A stretch of DNA of 64,000 nt from the NCBI GenBank assembly GCA_030427885.1, contig JAUICM010000011.1:1-64000 (forward strand), in the 5' to 3' direction. The notes beneath the pieces are model-generated. The model was given only the letters and a program-made list of their open reading frames with translations, was not told where the DNA came from and did not search any database. Made by a program: the position numbers and the translations under genes. This DNA comes from Rhodothermia bacterium. GTDB lineage: Bacteria > Bacteroidota > Rhodothermia > Balneolales > Balneolaceae. The first letter of the stretch is position 1. Each line of letters opens with the position of its first letter. Below are positions 8,725-17,169 of the stretch, piece after piece.

Positions 8725-10230
8725 ATGAAATCACTACACACAAAGGTTAATACTCTCGGCGAGTTAAAAAAAAGCGGCTGGAAATCGGTATCAGTTAAAG
8801 ATGAGATCAGGAATAACCTGATCAATAAGATCAAAAAGAAAGAGCCTGTTTACGAAGGGATTTTGGGATATGACAAAACGGTGATACCACAGGTGCAGCA
8901 TGCTATTCTCTCACGGCATGATATGATATTACTGGGTCTGAGAGGTCAGGCTAAAACCAAGATGCTGCGCATGATGGTTGAATTTCTGGACGAGTATATG
9001 CCGATCGTGGCAGGTTCTGAGATTAATGATGATCCGTACAAACCACTCTCTAAATTTGCTAAAGATCTCATCCGTGAAAAGGGAGATGATACTCCTGTCG
9101 AGTGGGTACATCGTTCTCTTAGATATGGTGAGAAATTGGCTACCCCTGACACCACCGTTGCCGATCTGATCGGTGATATTGATCCCATAAAAGCGGCAAC
9201 TCAGAAAATAAATTTGGGAGATCAGAATGCGATCAATTTTGGGTTAATTCCGAGAGCAAACCGAGGTATTTTTGTGATCAATGAGCTTCCGGATCTACAA
9301 CCAAGGATACAGGTGTCTCTTCTGAATATTATGCAGGAGAGGGATATACAGATCAGAGGGTTTAATGTGAGGATCCCGCTTGATATTGCTATGGCATTTT
9401 CGGCGAACCCGGAAGATTATACGAACCGGGGAAATATCATCACTCCGCTAAAAGACCGGATTGATGCTCAGATCATCACTCACTATCCAAAAGAACTTGA
9501 GATCGGGATCAATATCACTAAACAGGAATCCTGGACGGAACGAGGAGAAGGGCCAAAAGTAATAATACCTGAGATCTTCAGAGAAGTGATCGAACAGGCT
9601 GCATTTGAAGCGAGAGAGTCGGAATATGTAGATCAGAAGAGTGGAGTCTCCACACGAATGACTATAACCGCTATGGAGCATTTGATCTCTTCGGCAGAGC
9701 GCAGAGCAATAGTAAACGGAGAATCCGAGACCTCAGTTCGTGTATCCGATCTGTTTCATATAGTGCCGGCACTAACTGGTAAACTGGAATTAGTTTATGA
9801 AGGGGAACAAGAGGGTGCCATTAGTGTGGCAAAGCATATAATTGGAAGAGCCATAAGTAAAACACTCAAGAAACATTTCCCGGATCCGCAAAGTCGCTCA
9901 GAAGAAGAGAAGAGCAGCTATAAAGAGATCACAGATTGGTTCTCAAAAGGGAATGAAATTACCATACCAGATACACTTGGGTGGAAAGATTATAAGAAGG
10001 TACTCGATAAAGTTGCGGGCCTGAAGGAATTGATAAAAAAGAAGCTAAAGTCCAATAATGATCTTGAATTATATTCCTGCATGGATCTGGTTCTTGAGTC
10101 TTTACATCAGAATTCAATGCTCAGTAAAATGGATGTAGATGACCATTTTGTGTATACAGATATGGTTGGTTCTATGTTTTCTTCATTTGGAGATCTGGGA
10201 GAAGATGATTTCGAAGATTTTGATGTATAA
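8725..10230 (+). CDS. Magnesium-chelatase-like AAA+ ATPase (no VWA partner adjacent)
   Basis: This 501-residue AAA+ protein has the Walker A motif GLRGQAKT (71-78), a Walker B-like strand GIFVINEL (181-188), and the sensor region SANPEDYTNRG. The motif set matches ChlI/BchI and MoxR-type ATPases, but this organism shows no sign of chlorophyll synthesis. Such proteins normally act with a VWA-domain protein on protein complexes. Here the neighbours are pabB and rpmE, and no VWA gene is next to it. The C-terminal region ends in an acidic tail (DLGEDDFEDFDV). Cytoplasmic; the biological substrate is unknown. Confidence 0.85.
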   Translation: MKSLHTKVNTLGELKKSGWKSVSVKDEIRNNLINKIKKKEPVYEGILGYDKTVIPQVQHAILSRHDMILLGLRGQAKTKMLRMMVEFLDEYMPIVAGSEINDDPYKPLSKFAKDLIREKGDDTPVEWVHRSLRYGEKLATPDTTVADLIGDIDPIKAATQKINLGDQNAINFGLIPRANRGIFVINELPDLQPRIQVSLLNIMQERDIQIRGFNVRIPLDIAMAFSANPEDYTNRGNIITPLKDRIDAQIITHYPKELEIGINITKQESWTERGEGPKVIIPEIFREVIEQAAFEARESEYVDQKSGVSTRMTITAMEHLISSAERRAIVNGESETSVRVSDLFHIVPALTGKLELVYEGEQEGAISVAKHIIGRAISKTLKKHFPDPQSRSEEEKSSYKEITDWFSKGNEITIPDTLGWKDYKKVLDKVAGLKELIKKKLKSNNDLELYSCMDLVLESLHQNSMLSKMDVDDHFVYTDMVGSMFSSFGDLGEDDFEDFDV

Positions 10231-10235
10231 AATCA

Positions 10236-10266
10236 TTGAATTCGCCAAGATATAATCTTATATTTG
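10236..10266 (+). promoter_or_regulatory. Putative promoter of rpmE (TTG-N20-TATATTTG)
   Basis: TTG at 10236-10238 and TATATTTG at 10259-10266 are separated by 20 bp. This fits the Bacteroidota -33/-7 promoter architecture. The -7 box lies 35 bp before the rpmE ATG. Confidence 0.6.
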
Positions 10267-10301
10267 TTGCCTTTCGCAGAAACTGAAGGAAGAGCATTAT
10301 T

Positions 10302-10514
10302 ATGAAAAAAGGAATACATCCAGATTACAAAGAAGTGACTGTAGTTTTGAGTGACGGTTCTGAGATCCAAACCAGAAGCACTCTGAAGGCTGCTGATGGT
10401 GTGTTTAAACCTGAGATCGACTCAAGAAACCACCCATTCTACACAAACAAAGCTTTTACTGCTAAGGCTGGTCGTGTTGACCGCTTTAAGCGCATGTACG
10501 ACAAAAAGAAGTAA
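10302..10514 (+). CDS. rpmE: 50S ribosomal protein L31, cysteine-free form
   Basis: A 70-residue basic protein starting MKKGIHPDYKEV, with TRSTLKA, HPFYTNKAF and a C-terminal GRVDRFKRMYDKKK, all characteristic of bacterial L31. It has none of the zinc-binding Cys residues (CxxC) of the zinc-containing L31, so it is the zinc-independent type. Its length is closer to type A than to the longer type B. A putative promoter lies upstream and a strong intrinsic terminator downstream, so the gene is probably transcribed alone. AAGGA lies about 12 bp before the ATG. Confidence 0.93.
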   Translation: MKKGIHPDYKEVTVVLSDGSEIQTRSTLKAADGVFKPEIDSRNHPFYTNKAFTAKAGRVDRFKRMYDKKK

Positions 10515-10539
10515 ATTCTTTTTTAGACCAAAGATTTTG

Positions 10540-10573
10540 AAAGGATGCATCAGCAATGGTGGCATCCTTTTTT
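10540..10573 (+). terminator. Intrinsic terminator of rpmE
   Basis: AAAGGATGC (10540-10548) pairs with GCATCCTTT (10562-10570) over a 13-base loop and is followed by more T residues. It lies between the rpmE stop and the MBL hydrolase start. Confidence 0.85.
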
Positions 10574-10584
10574 AATTTAAGCAT

Positions 10585-11220
10585 ATGAAGATCACTACTT
10601 TTGAAACCGGCCCCTTTCTGGAGAACACTTATCTGCTCTCAAAAGGAGATGCTGCTCTTATAATAGACCCAGGATTTTCTAACGAAAGCGAGTATTCAGC
10701 TTTCAAGGTAAAACTTCAGAATTCAGGTTCAGAGCTGCAAGCTGTTGTACTAACCCATGCTCATGTAGATCATGTGCTCGGTCTGCAGAGATTGCTTAAA
10801 GATTTTGATATACCTGTTTATCTGAACACTTCGGACCTCTTTCTCTGGGAGAATTTTGGAAGTCAGGCTACCATGTTCGGCCTGAATCAGGTTGGGTTTA
10901 GTTTTACTCCCGAAAGTCTTCCCGTTGATGGTAATTTCAAAGCAGGTGATTTTGAATTTGAGTGTCTATTTACTCCCGGACACGCTCCTGATCATACTGC
11001 ATTGTATTTCAAAAATGAGCAACTTGTGATTGCAGGGGATGCTTTATTCAGGGAAAGTATAGGAAGAACAGATCTTTATAAAGGAGATTTTAATGTGCTG
11101 GAAAAATCGATCAAAGAAAAGTTATACACTCTCCCGGATGAAACAGTAGTATACCCCGGACACGGAGGTACAACTACCATTGGTTATGAAAAAAGATCAA
11201 ATCCCTTTGTTAAAGCTTAA
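10585..11220 (+). CDS. MBL-fold metallo-hydrolase (glyoxalase II-like)
   Basis: This 211-residue single-domain metallo-beta-lactamase-fold protein carries the metal-binding motif THAHVDH (57-63), then TPGHAPDHTA, the GDALF Asp ligand and the C-terminal YPGHGG His. This pattern fits glyoxalase II and other thioester or phosphodiester hydrolases binding two metals. The substrate cannot be read from the sequence. The protein is cytoplasmic, with no signal peptide. The stop codon overlaps the stop of the convergent TPR gene (shared TTAA, 4 bp). Confidence 0.85.
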   Translation: MKITTFETGPFLENTYLLSKGDAALIIDPGFSNESEYSAFKVKLQNSGSELQAVVLTHAHVDHVLGLQRLLKDFDIPVYLNTSDLFLWENFGSQATMFGLNQVGFSFTPESLPVDGNFKAGDFEFECLFTPGHAPDHTALYFKNEQLVIAGDALFRESIGRTDLYKGDFNVLEKSIKEKLYTLPDETVVYPGHGGTTTIGYEKRSNPFVKA

Positions 11221-11825
11221 TTGGATTTAAGCTTCGAGATCTCTGTGGTGTAGATGTCGGCCTTATCTTCATTAACCACGATCAGACGCTCATACATTTT
11301 AATCGCTTCTGATTTATTACCTTGAGTTACGTGTATCTTGGCCAGCGTTTCAGAGACAATATCCTCAACCGAATTAGCTCCTTCACTCAAGTCAGAATCA
11401 TCAAATTCTTCGTCGTCCATCGGAATGCGAATTCGTTGTGATTCCACCGCTTCGAGCATCTCGATCAACCGGTCAAGATCAAGTATAGGAGAGGTTCTTG
11501 AAGCCTGAAGCAGTTTTTTATCAGTACTGTATTCTGTTTGGGGAACAATAGCATTAAAAAGCTCGGGATGTACCAGAAAATAATGCAGATGTTCCATTAA
11601 TGGGCTCCCGGGTGCATAAGTTTTGGCTATCAGAGCTTCTTTTATCGCTTTCTGATTTTGATCCTGAAGATGAAAAAACCAGGCCAACAGAAAATGTCCG
11701 ACAGCATCCGGATCACGTTTTTTAACATGGCGCTGAAGCTTCTTGATCGCTTTGTCCGGAGCATCATCAAATGTCTCTACATAAGAGGACAAAGATTTCG
11801 GTATGTTGAATGGGAGTTCCTGCAT
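11217..11825 (-). CDS. TPR-like hypothetical protein
   Basis: A 202-residue soluble protein with helix pairs like tetratricopeptide repeats (AVGHFLLAWFFHLQDQNQKA near residue 45; ETLAKIHVTQGNKSEAIKMY near residue 165) around an acidic low-complexity stretch (MDDEEFDDSDLS). There is no signal peptide. It follows lptE on the same strand after about 50 bp, so it may be the last gene of the sigma-54-regulator/lptE operon. Proteins of this type are found in Bacteroidota without a known function, perhaps as scaffolds. Confidence 0.6.
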   Translation of the reverse strand: MQELPFNIPKSLSSYVETFDDAPDKAIKKLQRHVKKRDPDAVGHFLLAWFFHLQDQNQKAIKEALIAKTYAPGSPLMEHLHYFLVHPELFNAIVPQTEYSTDKKLLQASRTSPILDLDRLIEMLEAVESQRIRIPMDDEEFDDSDLSEGANSVEDIVSETLAKIHVTQGNKSEAIKMYERLIVVNEDKADIYTTEISKLKSN

Positions 11826-11876
11826 AGTTTAATGTATTGCAATAATACTGTGCCCTGCTATTAGTTTCAAAGTGAA

Positions 11877-12392
11877 TTACCAACTACTTACTGCATCGCT
11901 GAACATATTATTAGCGATCTGTTCGAGAGCACCATCCGCGGCTTCTCTCTCCCCGTTAATTGGATCCTCCGTAGGATCAAAAGTAAAGCTTCCTTCGAAG
12001 GATTTGTCATATACGGCTTCAGGCTCATTTTTATATACAAAACTTGCACCGACCCGGATCACAACCTGGTTCTGGTTCGCCTGTTCATTTCCCCCGATAC
12101 TGAAAGGGCGGTTACTATAACTGCTAATGGTTCCGTCGAGAATAGCATCAGCATCTTCTTCGTTACTGGCAAGCTGTAACTTACTCTGATTTATAAAACG
12201 TTCGATCAGGGCCTGATTGAGTCGGTCACTAAGATCACTTAATCCACTATTTGATTGATCCGGGAAAAATGGAATATAAACGGTGTTCACACCCTCAGGG
12301 ATTGATGTTCCTGTAAAACTGTACCTGATACATCCAGAATTGACTACGATGAGAACAAGCAAGCCCCAAAAAAGTGATCTAGTCGAGGCCAT
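11877..12392 (-). CDS. lptE: LptE family lipoprotein (LPS assembly)
   Basis: LptE plugs the LptD barrel that inserts lipopolysaccharide into the outer leaflet of the outer membrane. The frame is open upstream of this start, but the ATG at 12390-12392 places a lipoprotein signal (LLVLIVVNSGC) at the N-terminus. The body shows the Bacteroidota LptE pattern: YSFTGTSIPEGVNTVYIPFF, then LNQALIERFI and DAILDGTISSY. The start overlaps the 3' end of the sigma-54 activator gene by 14 bp, suggesting translational coupling. Length is 171 residues, normal for the family. Confidence 0.85.
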   Translation of the reverse strand: MASTRSLFWGLLVLIVVNSGCIRYSFTGTSIPEGVNTVYIPFFPDQSNSGLSDLSDRLNQALIERFINQSKLQLASNEEDADAILDGTISSYSNRPFSIGGNEQANQNQVVIRVGASFVYKNEPEAVYDKSFEGSFTFDPTEDPINGEREAADGALEQIANNMFSDAVSSW

Positions 12393-13683
12393 ATTGATCC
12401 AGTTTTCTATATAACGTTCGTTCACTGATCCCAAGCGTCTCAGAAGCTTTGCGGCGGTTTCCATCGTATTTTTCAAGCGCTCTGCGGATCAGGAATTGCT
12501 CAGTTTCTTCGATTGATGGAATTTCATCATTATCCAGAAAATGAGATAAGTCGGTTTCATCATGCTGTATGATCTCAGGTTCATCATCGTCTTCATCGTG
12601 ATGAGGCATGGATTTCATTCCCAGCGAAGCCTGATTTCCAAGGTCAATATTTAAATTCCCGGCCAGGTTAGTTACTTCATCACGTACTGCAGGCGGGAGA
12701 GCTTTTACATTTTTGTTTGAAAGCGTAGAGTAAAGAAAGTTACCCAACATCTGTTTTACATCGCCTATATCATTGCGGAGTTCCACCAGGGCACGATACA
12801 CCAACTCCCGATCACGCCGGTCGAAGTCTGAATTAGCATTATCGCCGGAAGATGAGGATTGATCCGCGACCATAGGCAAATTATCAGCGGAGCCTTCGTG
12901 TTGACGGCCTTTAAGGTATTTTTGTAAACGTTCTTTATCAATGAATTGGGACTTCTCGAGTACAACCAGTTGCTCAGCAATATTACGAAGTTCACGGATA
13001 TTACCCGGCCAGCGATAGGAGATCAGAAGCTCCCGCGCTTCGTCTGAAAATCCTTTGAACACAGAATCGTAACGAGCGGAAAAGTCTTGTACAAACTTTC
13101 GGAAAATAGGGATGATATCATCCTGGCGTTCTCTCAGCGGAGGAAGATGAATCTGAACAGTATCCAGCCGGTAATAAAGATCTTCACGGAAGGTGCCGTC
13201 CTTCACTAATTGCCAGAGATCGAGATTGGTGGCGGCAATGACCCGCACATCGGTGGTTTGAACTTTACTGGATCCTACCCGGAAGAATTCTCCGTTTTCA
13301 AGAACCCGCAGCAGCTTGACCTGAACATTTTTAGGAGTGTCACCGATCTCATCAAGAAAAATTGTACCGCCGTTGGCCTTTTCAAAATAACCCTGGCGGC
13401 TGTCGTTAGCTCCGGTAAAAGCTCCTTTCTCATGTCCGAAAAGCTCACTTTCGATAATTCCTTCCGGAATAGCACCACAGTTAACGATCACAAGATCGTT
13501 ATGCTTTCGTTCGCTCATTCCGTGAATTGCACGGGCAGTAACATCTTTTCCAACTCCACTTTCACCCTGTAATAATACAGTAATGTCGGTCCTGGAGACC
13601 TGCATTATTTTATCAACAACCTGCCTGATAGCGTTGGATGTTCCTATTAAACCGAATTGTTCCTGAAATACTTCGCGATCCAT
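12379..13683 (-). CDS. Sigma-54-dependent transcriptional activator, no receiver domain
   Basis: A 434-residue bacterial enhancer-binding protein that begins almost directly with the AAA+ domain. Walker A is GESGVGKD (40-47), the sigma-54 contact loop is GAFTGA (87-92) and Walker B is GGTIFLDE (105-112). A long acidic linker follows, then a C-terminal Fis-type helix-turn-helix (NRRKASETLGISERTLYRKL). There is no N-terminal response-regulator or sensing domain, so control must come from expression level or partner proteins. The 3' end overlaps lptE. Bacteroidota-type genomes often carry this gene just upstream of lptE. Confidence 0.92.
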   Translation of the reverse strand: MDREVFQEQFGLIGTSNAIRQVVDKIMQVSRTDITVLLQGESGVGKDVTARAIHGMSERKHNDLVIVNCGAIPEGIIESELFGHEKGAFTGANDSRQGYFEKANGGTIFLDEIGDTPKNVQVKLLRVLENGEFFRVGSSKVQTTDVRVIAATNLDLWQLVKDGTFREDLYYRLDTVQIHLPPLRERQDDIIPIFRKFVQDFSARYDSVFKGFSDEARELLISYRWPGNIRELRNIAEQLVVLEKSQFIDKERLQKYLKGRQHEGSADNLPMVADQSSSSGDNANSDFDRRDRELVYRALVELRNDIGDVKQMLGNFLYSTLSNKNVKALPPAVRDEVTNLAGNLNIDLGNQASLGMKSMPHHDEDDDEPEIIQHDETDLSHFLDNDEIPSIEETEQFLIRRALEKYDGNRRKASETLGISERTLYRKLDQYGLD

Positions 13684-13765
13684 AACTTACTTTTGGTCTG
13701 TCATAATGTCGTAAGTTAACGAATCTAACGGTGTTTATTAACTTTTTATTTAGCTAATACACAAG

Positions 13766-14245
13766 TTATTTGATCATCTCAGTTGCTTGTTCAATGGGAA
13801 GGGCTCTTGTTTCTTTAAAACTGGAAAGTACAAGGTTTGAGCGGGTTTTGTCTACTCCTTCCCATGATTGGATCTTGGATAATAAACGCTCAAATGAGGC
13901 AGTGTTCTTTGTTCTGACTTTCAGTAGATGCGAACCGTCTCCGGTTATAGAGTGACATTCGAGAACTTCGGGTTCATTGGTCACCTTTTCTACAAATTCA
14001 GGATAGTGTTCTGAGCCGTCAACCTGAACAAACAGGAAAGCGGTAATGTCGAAATTAAAGTCTTTGCTGTTCAGGATTGCGTAATATCCATGGATAAGCC
14101 CACGCTCCTCAAGTTTTTTCATTCGTTCTGATACCGATGGAACGGAGAGGTTTACTAACTCAGCGATCTTATTTCTTTGCGCTCGTCCGTTTTCCTGAAG
14201 ATGATTGAGGATAGCGATGTCTATGTCATCTAGTAGGTGAGTCAT
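13766..14245 (-). CDS. Lrp/AsnC family transcriptional regulator
   Basis: A 159-residue protein with an N-terminal winged helix-turn-helix (IDIAILNHLQENGRAQRNKIAELVNLSVPSV is the readable core, residues 8-40, quoted here in parts: ILNHLQENGRAQ and ELVNLSVPSVSERM) and a C-terminal RAM ligand-binding domain (residues 65-150, with VLECHSITGDGSHLLKV). Lrp-type proteins are DNA-bending dimers or octamers that respond to amino acids. The target genes are unknown. It precedes the sigma-54 activator on the same strand with an 82 bp gap, and an inverted repeat lies upstream. Confidence 0.92.
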   Translation of the reverse strand: MTHLLDDIDIAILNHLQENGRAQRNKIAELVNLSVPSVSERMKKLEERGLIHGYYAILNSKDFNFDITAFLFVQVDGSEHYPEFVEKVTNEPEVLECHSITGDGSHLLKVRTKNTASFERLLSKIQSWEGVDKTRSNLVLSSFKETRALPIEQATEMIK

Positions 14246-14292
14246 GTGCTTTACCCGTTTTTCCTAAAAATTCTATGATAATTATAATGTAG

Positions 14293-14307
14293 CCTAAAAA
14301 AATTAGG
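14293..14307. repeat. CCTAA-N5-TTAGG inverted repeat upstream of the Lrp gene
   Basis: A 5-bp perfect inverted repeat with an AT-only spacer lies about 50 bp upstream of the Lrp start, in the 185 bp gap to serS. Lrp-type regulators often bind AT-rich imperfect palindromes and autoregulate. Operator function is inference from position only. Confidence 0.3.
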
Positions 14308-14430
14308 TAGCAAAATTAGAGAAGCGCTTTCACAAATAAAAGATGAAATTTTTTAAAGCACTAAAAAAATGTAAATGAAAAGCGGAATTGCTCTTATCTT
14401 TAGCACTTTAATAAAATCAAATTTGTAGGA

Positions 14431-15699
14431 ATGCTGGATATAAACTTCATCAGAGAAAACAAGGAACTTGTTGAAAAGGGAATGCAGAACAAGGGCGAAA
14501 AAGATGTATCTATTGTCGCTCAGGTTTTAGCAAAAGATGAAGAATGGCGCTCATTGGTTCATAAAACTGATCTGCTAAGAAGCGAAAGTAATACGAAAGC
14601 CAAAGAGATCGGTGCGCTGATGGGGCAGGGAAAAAAGGAAGAAGCCCAGGCGATCATTAAAGAAACCGGTGCACTGAAAGAAGAAGTTAAAGAGCTGGAA
14701 GAGCAATTGAAGGTGCTTCAGGAAGAAAGAGAAAGTATGCTTCTACGTATTGCCAATGTACCACATCCAAGTGTTCCAGTTGGAGCTAGCGAGAACGATA
14801 ATGAAGTTTTTGCAACCTGGGGAGAACCGGATCAGGCAGAGTGGAGAAAGCCTCACTGGGAAATTGTTGAGCGTTACGGCTGGGTGGATTTTGAACGTGG
14901 AGTAAAGGTAACCGGTGCTGGATTTCCATTTTATATCGGGCCGGTTGCGCAGCTGCAAAGAGCCTTGATCAACTATTTCATAAATGAGGCTGCAAAAGCA
15001 GGATATATTGAATTACAGGCTCCGTATTTTGTAAATGAGGATTCAGCTCGTGGTACAGGACAGATTCCTGACAAAGAGGATATGATGTATGTGGTTCCAA
15101 GAGATGAATTCTTTGCGATCCCGACTGCGGAAGTTCCAGTTACTAACTTCCACCGTGATGAGATCCTGCCCAAAGAAGATCTGCCTGTGAAGTACGTATG
15201 CTATACTCCATGCTGGAGAAGAGAGGCCGGCTCATATGGAAAGGATGTAAGAGGTTTGAACCGTCTTCATCAGTTTGATAAGGTTGAGCTGGTCAAGATT
15301 GTTAAGCCTGAGACATCTTATGAAGAGTTGGAAAGTTTACGTGAGCATTCTGAGTCTTTGCTGCAGGCTCTGGGTTTGCCTTATCGTACTTTGCTGATGT
15401 GTACCGGAGATATGGGATTCACACAGAGTAAAAAGTATGATCTGGAAGTTTGGAGTCCCGGACAGAAACGGTGGCTGGAAGTAAGCTCGTGCTCTAATTT
15501 CGAAAGTTTTCAGGCTCGCCGTATGCAACTTCGCTATCGAAAAGAAGAAAAGAGTACGGAAATGGTTCACACACTCAATGGCTCAGCGTTAGCACTTCCG
15601 CGGGTGGTTTCAGCTATCTTGGAGGCGTATCAGGAGGAGAATGGGAAAGTAAGGGTTCCTGAAGTCTTGAAAGGATTTATTGGAAGGGATTATTTGTAG
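14431..15699 (+). CDS. serS: Serine--tRNA ligase
   Basis: Charges tRNA-Ser (and tRNA-Sec where present) with serine in the cytoplasm. The 422-residue class II synthetase has the N-terminal antiparallel coiled-coil arm for the tRNA long variable arm (residues about 30-105, Lys/Glu-rich). Motif 2 is FxxxCWRREAGSYG followed by GLNRLHQFDKVEL. Motif 3 is HTLNGSALALPRVV. Serine-pocket residues in FAIPTAEVP are present. TAGGA directly precedes the ATG. A strong terminator follows. Confidence 0.97.
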   Translation: MLDINFIRENKELVEKGMQNKGEKDVSIVAQVLAKDEEWRSLVHKTDLLRSESNTKAKEIGALMGQGKKEEAQAIIKETGALKEEVKELEEQLKVLQEERESMLLRIANVPHPSVPVGASENDNEVFATWGEPDQAEWRKPHWEIVERYGWVDFERGVKVTGAGFPFYIGPVAQLQRALINYFINEAAKAGYIELQAPYFVNEDSARGTGQIPDKEDMMYVVPRDEFFAIPTAEVPVTNFHRDEILPKEDLPVKYVCYTPCWRREAGSYGKDVRGLNRLHQFDKVELVKIVKPETSYEELESLREHSESLLQALGLPYRTLLMCTGDMGFTQSKKYDLEVWSPGQKRWLEVSSCSNFESFQARRMQLRYRKEEKSTEMVHTLNGSALALPRVVSAILEAYQEENGKVRVPEVLKGFIGRDYL

Positions 15700-15714
15700 A
15701 TTTGATTCAAATTC

Positions 15715-15762
15715 ATAATTGTAGAGATGTAAGATCTTATGTTTCTACAATTATTTCTTTTT
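15715..15762 (+). terminator. Terminator of serS
   Basis: ATAATTGTAGA (15715-15725) pairs perfectly with TCTACAATTAT (15744-15754) around an inner TAAGATCTTA palindrome. A T-rich run follows. The hairpin overlaps the stop codon of the convergent 66-residue gene. Confidence 0.75.
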
Positions 15763-15951
15763 AGCAAAATGCCAGATCGCCCATCCTATTGCAATAAGCA
15801 CAAGAGCAATTCCGAATCCACCTAAAAAGGCATACATCAGATAAGGAATGATCAGGCTTACAACAATTCCTGTAATTGCTTTGATAGGGGAAGCAGCAAC
15901 ACCTGCTGTACCCATAAATGATTTTAAAACACGTGCTAATCTGGCTAACAT
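15751..15951 (-). CDS. Small membrane protein (66 aa), unknown
   Basis: A 66-residue protein with an N-terminal amphipathic stretch (MLARLARVLKSFM), a glycine- and alanine-rich segment, two hydrophobic helices (about residues 25-43 and 45-60) and a basic C-terminus (HFAKKK). AAGGAG lies 6 bp before the ATG, a good ribosome binding site that supports a real gene. It follows dusB on the same strand after 60 bp. I recognise no family. It could be an inner-membrane microprotein. Confidence 0.6.
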   Translation of the reverse strand: MLARLARVLKSFMGTAGVAASPIKAITGIVVSLIIPYLMYAFLGGFGIALVLIAIGWAIWHFAKKK

Positions 15952-16011
15952 TGCGAACTCCTTTTTTTGAACAGAAGTGGAGTACGGGGCTTCACAGGAA
16001 AAGATTCAAAG

Positions 16012-17001
16012 TCAAACGACTGCGAAAAATTCTTCCTCTTTGTAATTCAAAAGGATCTCGAGAATAGGGTCCATGGTATCGTGTTCCATGAGTTTCATCC
16101 GGAGTTTTTTACCATTTCTTATGCCTTTGAGGTACTGTCCGTAGTGTTTTTTCATAATGATCACACCGTAACGCTCACCCTGATGATCCACGGAGAGTCG
16201 AAGCTGTTCTGCGCACAGTTCAAGACGCTCTTTTAAGGTCGGTTCTGGTAATAATTCACCGGTCTCAAGGTAATGTCGGGTTTGTTCAAAGATCCATGGA
16301 TTACCAATGGCTCCACGGCCAATCATAACTCCATCTACCCCGGTTTCATCAAACATTTTCTTAGCCAGTTCAGGTGAAGTGACATCACCATTGCCAATGA
16401 TCGGGATCTCAAGTCCGGGAGTATTCTTTAATTTTTTAAGCCAGTTCCAGTCCGCTTCACCTTTATACTTTTGACATCGGGTACGGGCATGAACGGTAAG
16501 TGCTTTAACTCCGAGCTTCTGAAGCATCAGAGCCACTTCCTGAATACGAATGGTTGAATCATCCCATCCTAGTCTGGTTTTAACGGTAACAGGTTTGGTC
16601 TTTACGGCATCAACCACGGTTCCGGCCATACGTTCCATCATATCCATGTCTTTGAGGCAGGCAGCTCCGGCACCTTTGTTTACCACTTTGTACACAGGGC
16701 AACCAAAGTTGATATCCACCAGATCAGGATTACTGCTCTCTGCAACTTTTGCAGCGCCTTCCATAGCTTCTTCGCGGCCACCGAATATCTGAATACCAAA
16801 TGGACGTTCCTGTTCATCAAAACTCATTTTGTGCAGAGCGATGTCCGAATCCCGGATTAGAGCCTCCGAACTGATGAATTCAGTGAATACAATATCGGCC
16901 CCTTTTTTTCGACAGATCCTCCGGAAGGGAGAATCTGTTACATCTTCCATGGGTGCAAGGAACAGGGGGTGCTTAGGCAGCTCTATGTTTTCGATCTTCA
17001 T
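16012..17001 (-). CDS. dusB: tRNA-dihydrouridine synthase B
   Basis: FMN-dependent reduction of specific uridines in the tRNA D-loop, in the cytoplasm. A TIM-barrel protein of 329 residues with LAPMEDVTDSPFR at the N-terminus, the catalytic Cys101 in NFGCPV, KTRLGWDD, VHARTR, NGDVTSPE and MIGRGAIGNPW, all hallmark Dus segments. The C-terminal helical domain (MKKHYGQYLKGIRNG) binds tRNA. DusB is the most widespread Dus type and the motifs fit it best. A role in tRNA position 17 modification is known for E. coli DusB but is inferred here. Confidence 0.93.
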   Translation of the reverse strand: MKIENIELPKHPLFLAPMEDVTDSPFRRICRKKGADIVFTEFISSEALIRDSDIALHKMSFDEQERPFGIQIFGGREEAMEGAAKVAESSNPDLVDINFGCPVYKVVNKGAGAACLKDMDMMERMAGTVVDAVKTKPVTVKTRLGWDDSTIRIQEVALMLQKLGVKALTVHARTRCQKYKGEADWNWLKKLKNTPGLEIPIIGNGDVTSPELAKKMFDETGVDGVMIGRGAIGNPWIFEQTRHYLETGELLPEPTLKERLELCAEQLRLSVDHQGERYGVIIMKKHYGQYLKGIRNGKKLRMKLMEHDTMDPILEILLNYKEEEFFAVV

Positions 17002-17130
17002 GCAACAAAAATACAGGTTTTAACACCCAGAATCATCAGTGTAATTAAAGTGAAGAGTAAATGAATTCTGGTAGATTATATTTCTGTTTCAAAGGAAGTT
17101 CTCTTTAGCCATTTGCAATACGAAGCCGTA

Positions 17131-17138
17131 TATTTTTG
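17131..17138 (+). promoter_or_regulatory. Putative -7 box of fbaB
   Basis: TATTTTTG matches TAnnTTTG and lies 31 bp before the aldolase ATG. A TTTG at 17112-17115 is closer than the usual -33 spacing. Confidence 0.4.
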
Positions 17139-17169
17139 CCCACTCATTCGAAAATTAAATATATAGGCT

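Noticed and set aside
8725-10230. Chlorophyll synthesis role for the Mg-chelatase-like ATPase
   Set aside because: No other chelatase subunit or photosynthesis gene is in the window; the family also has non-photosynthetic members.
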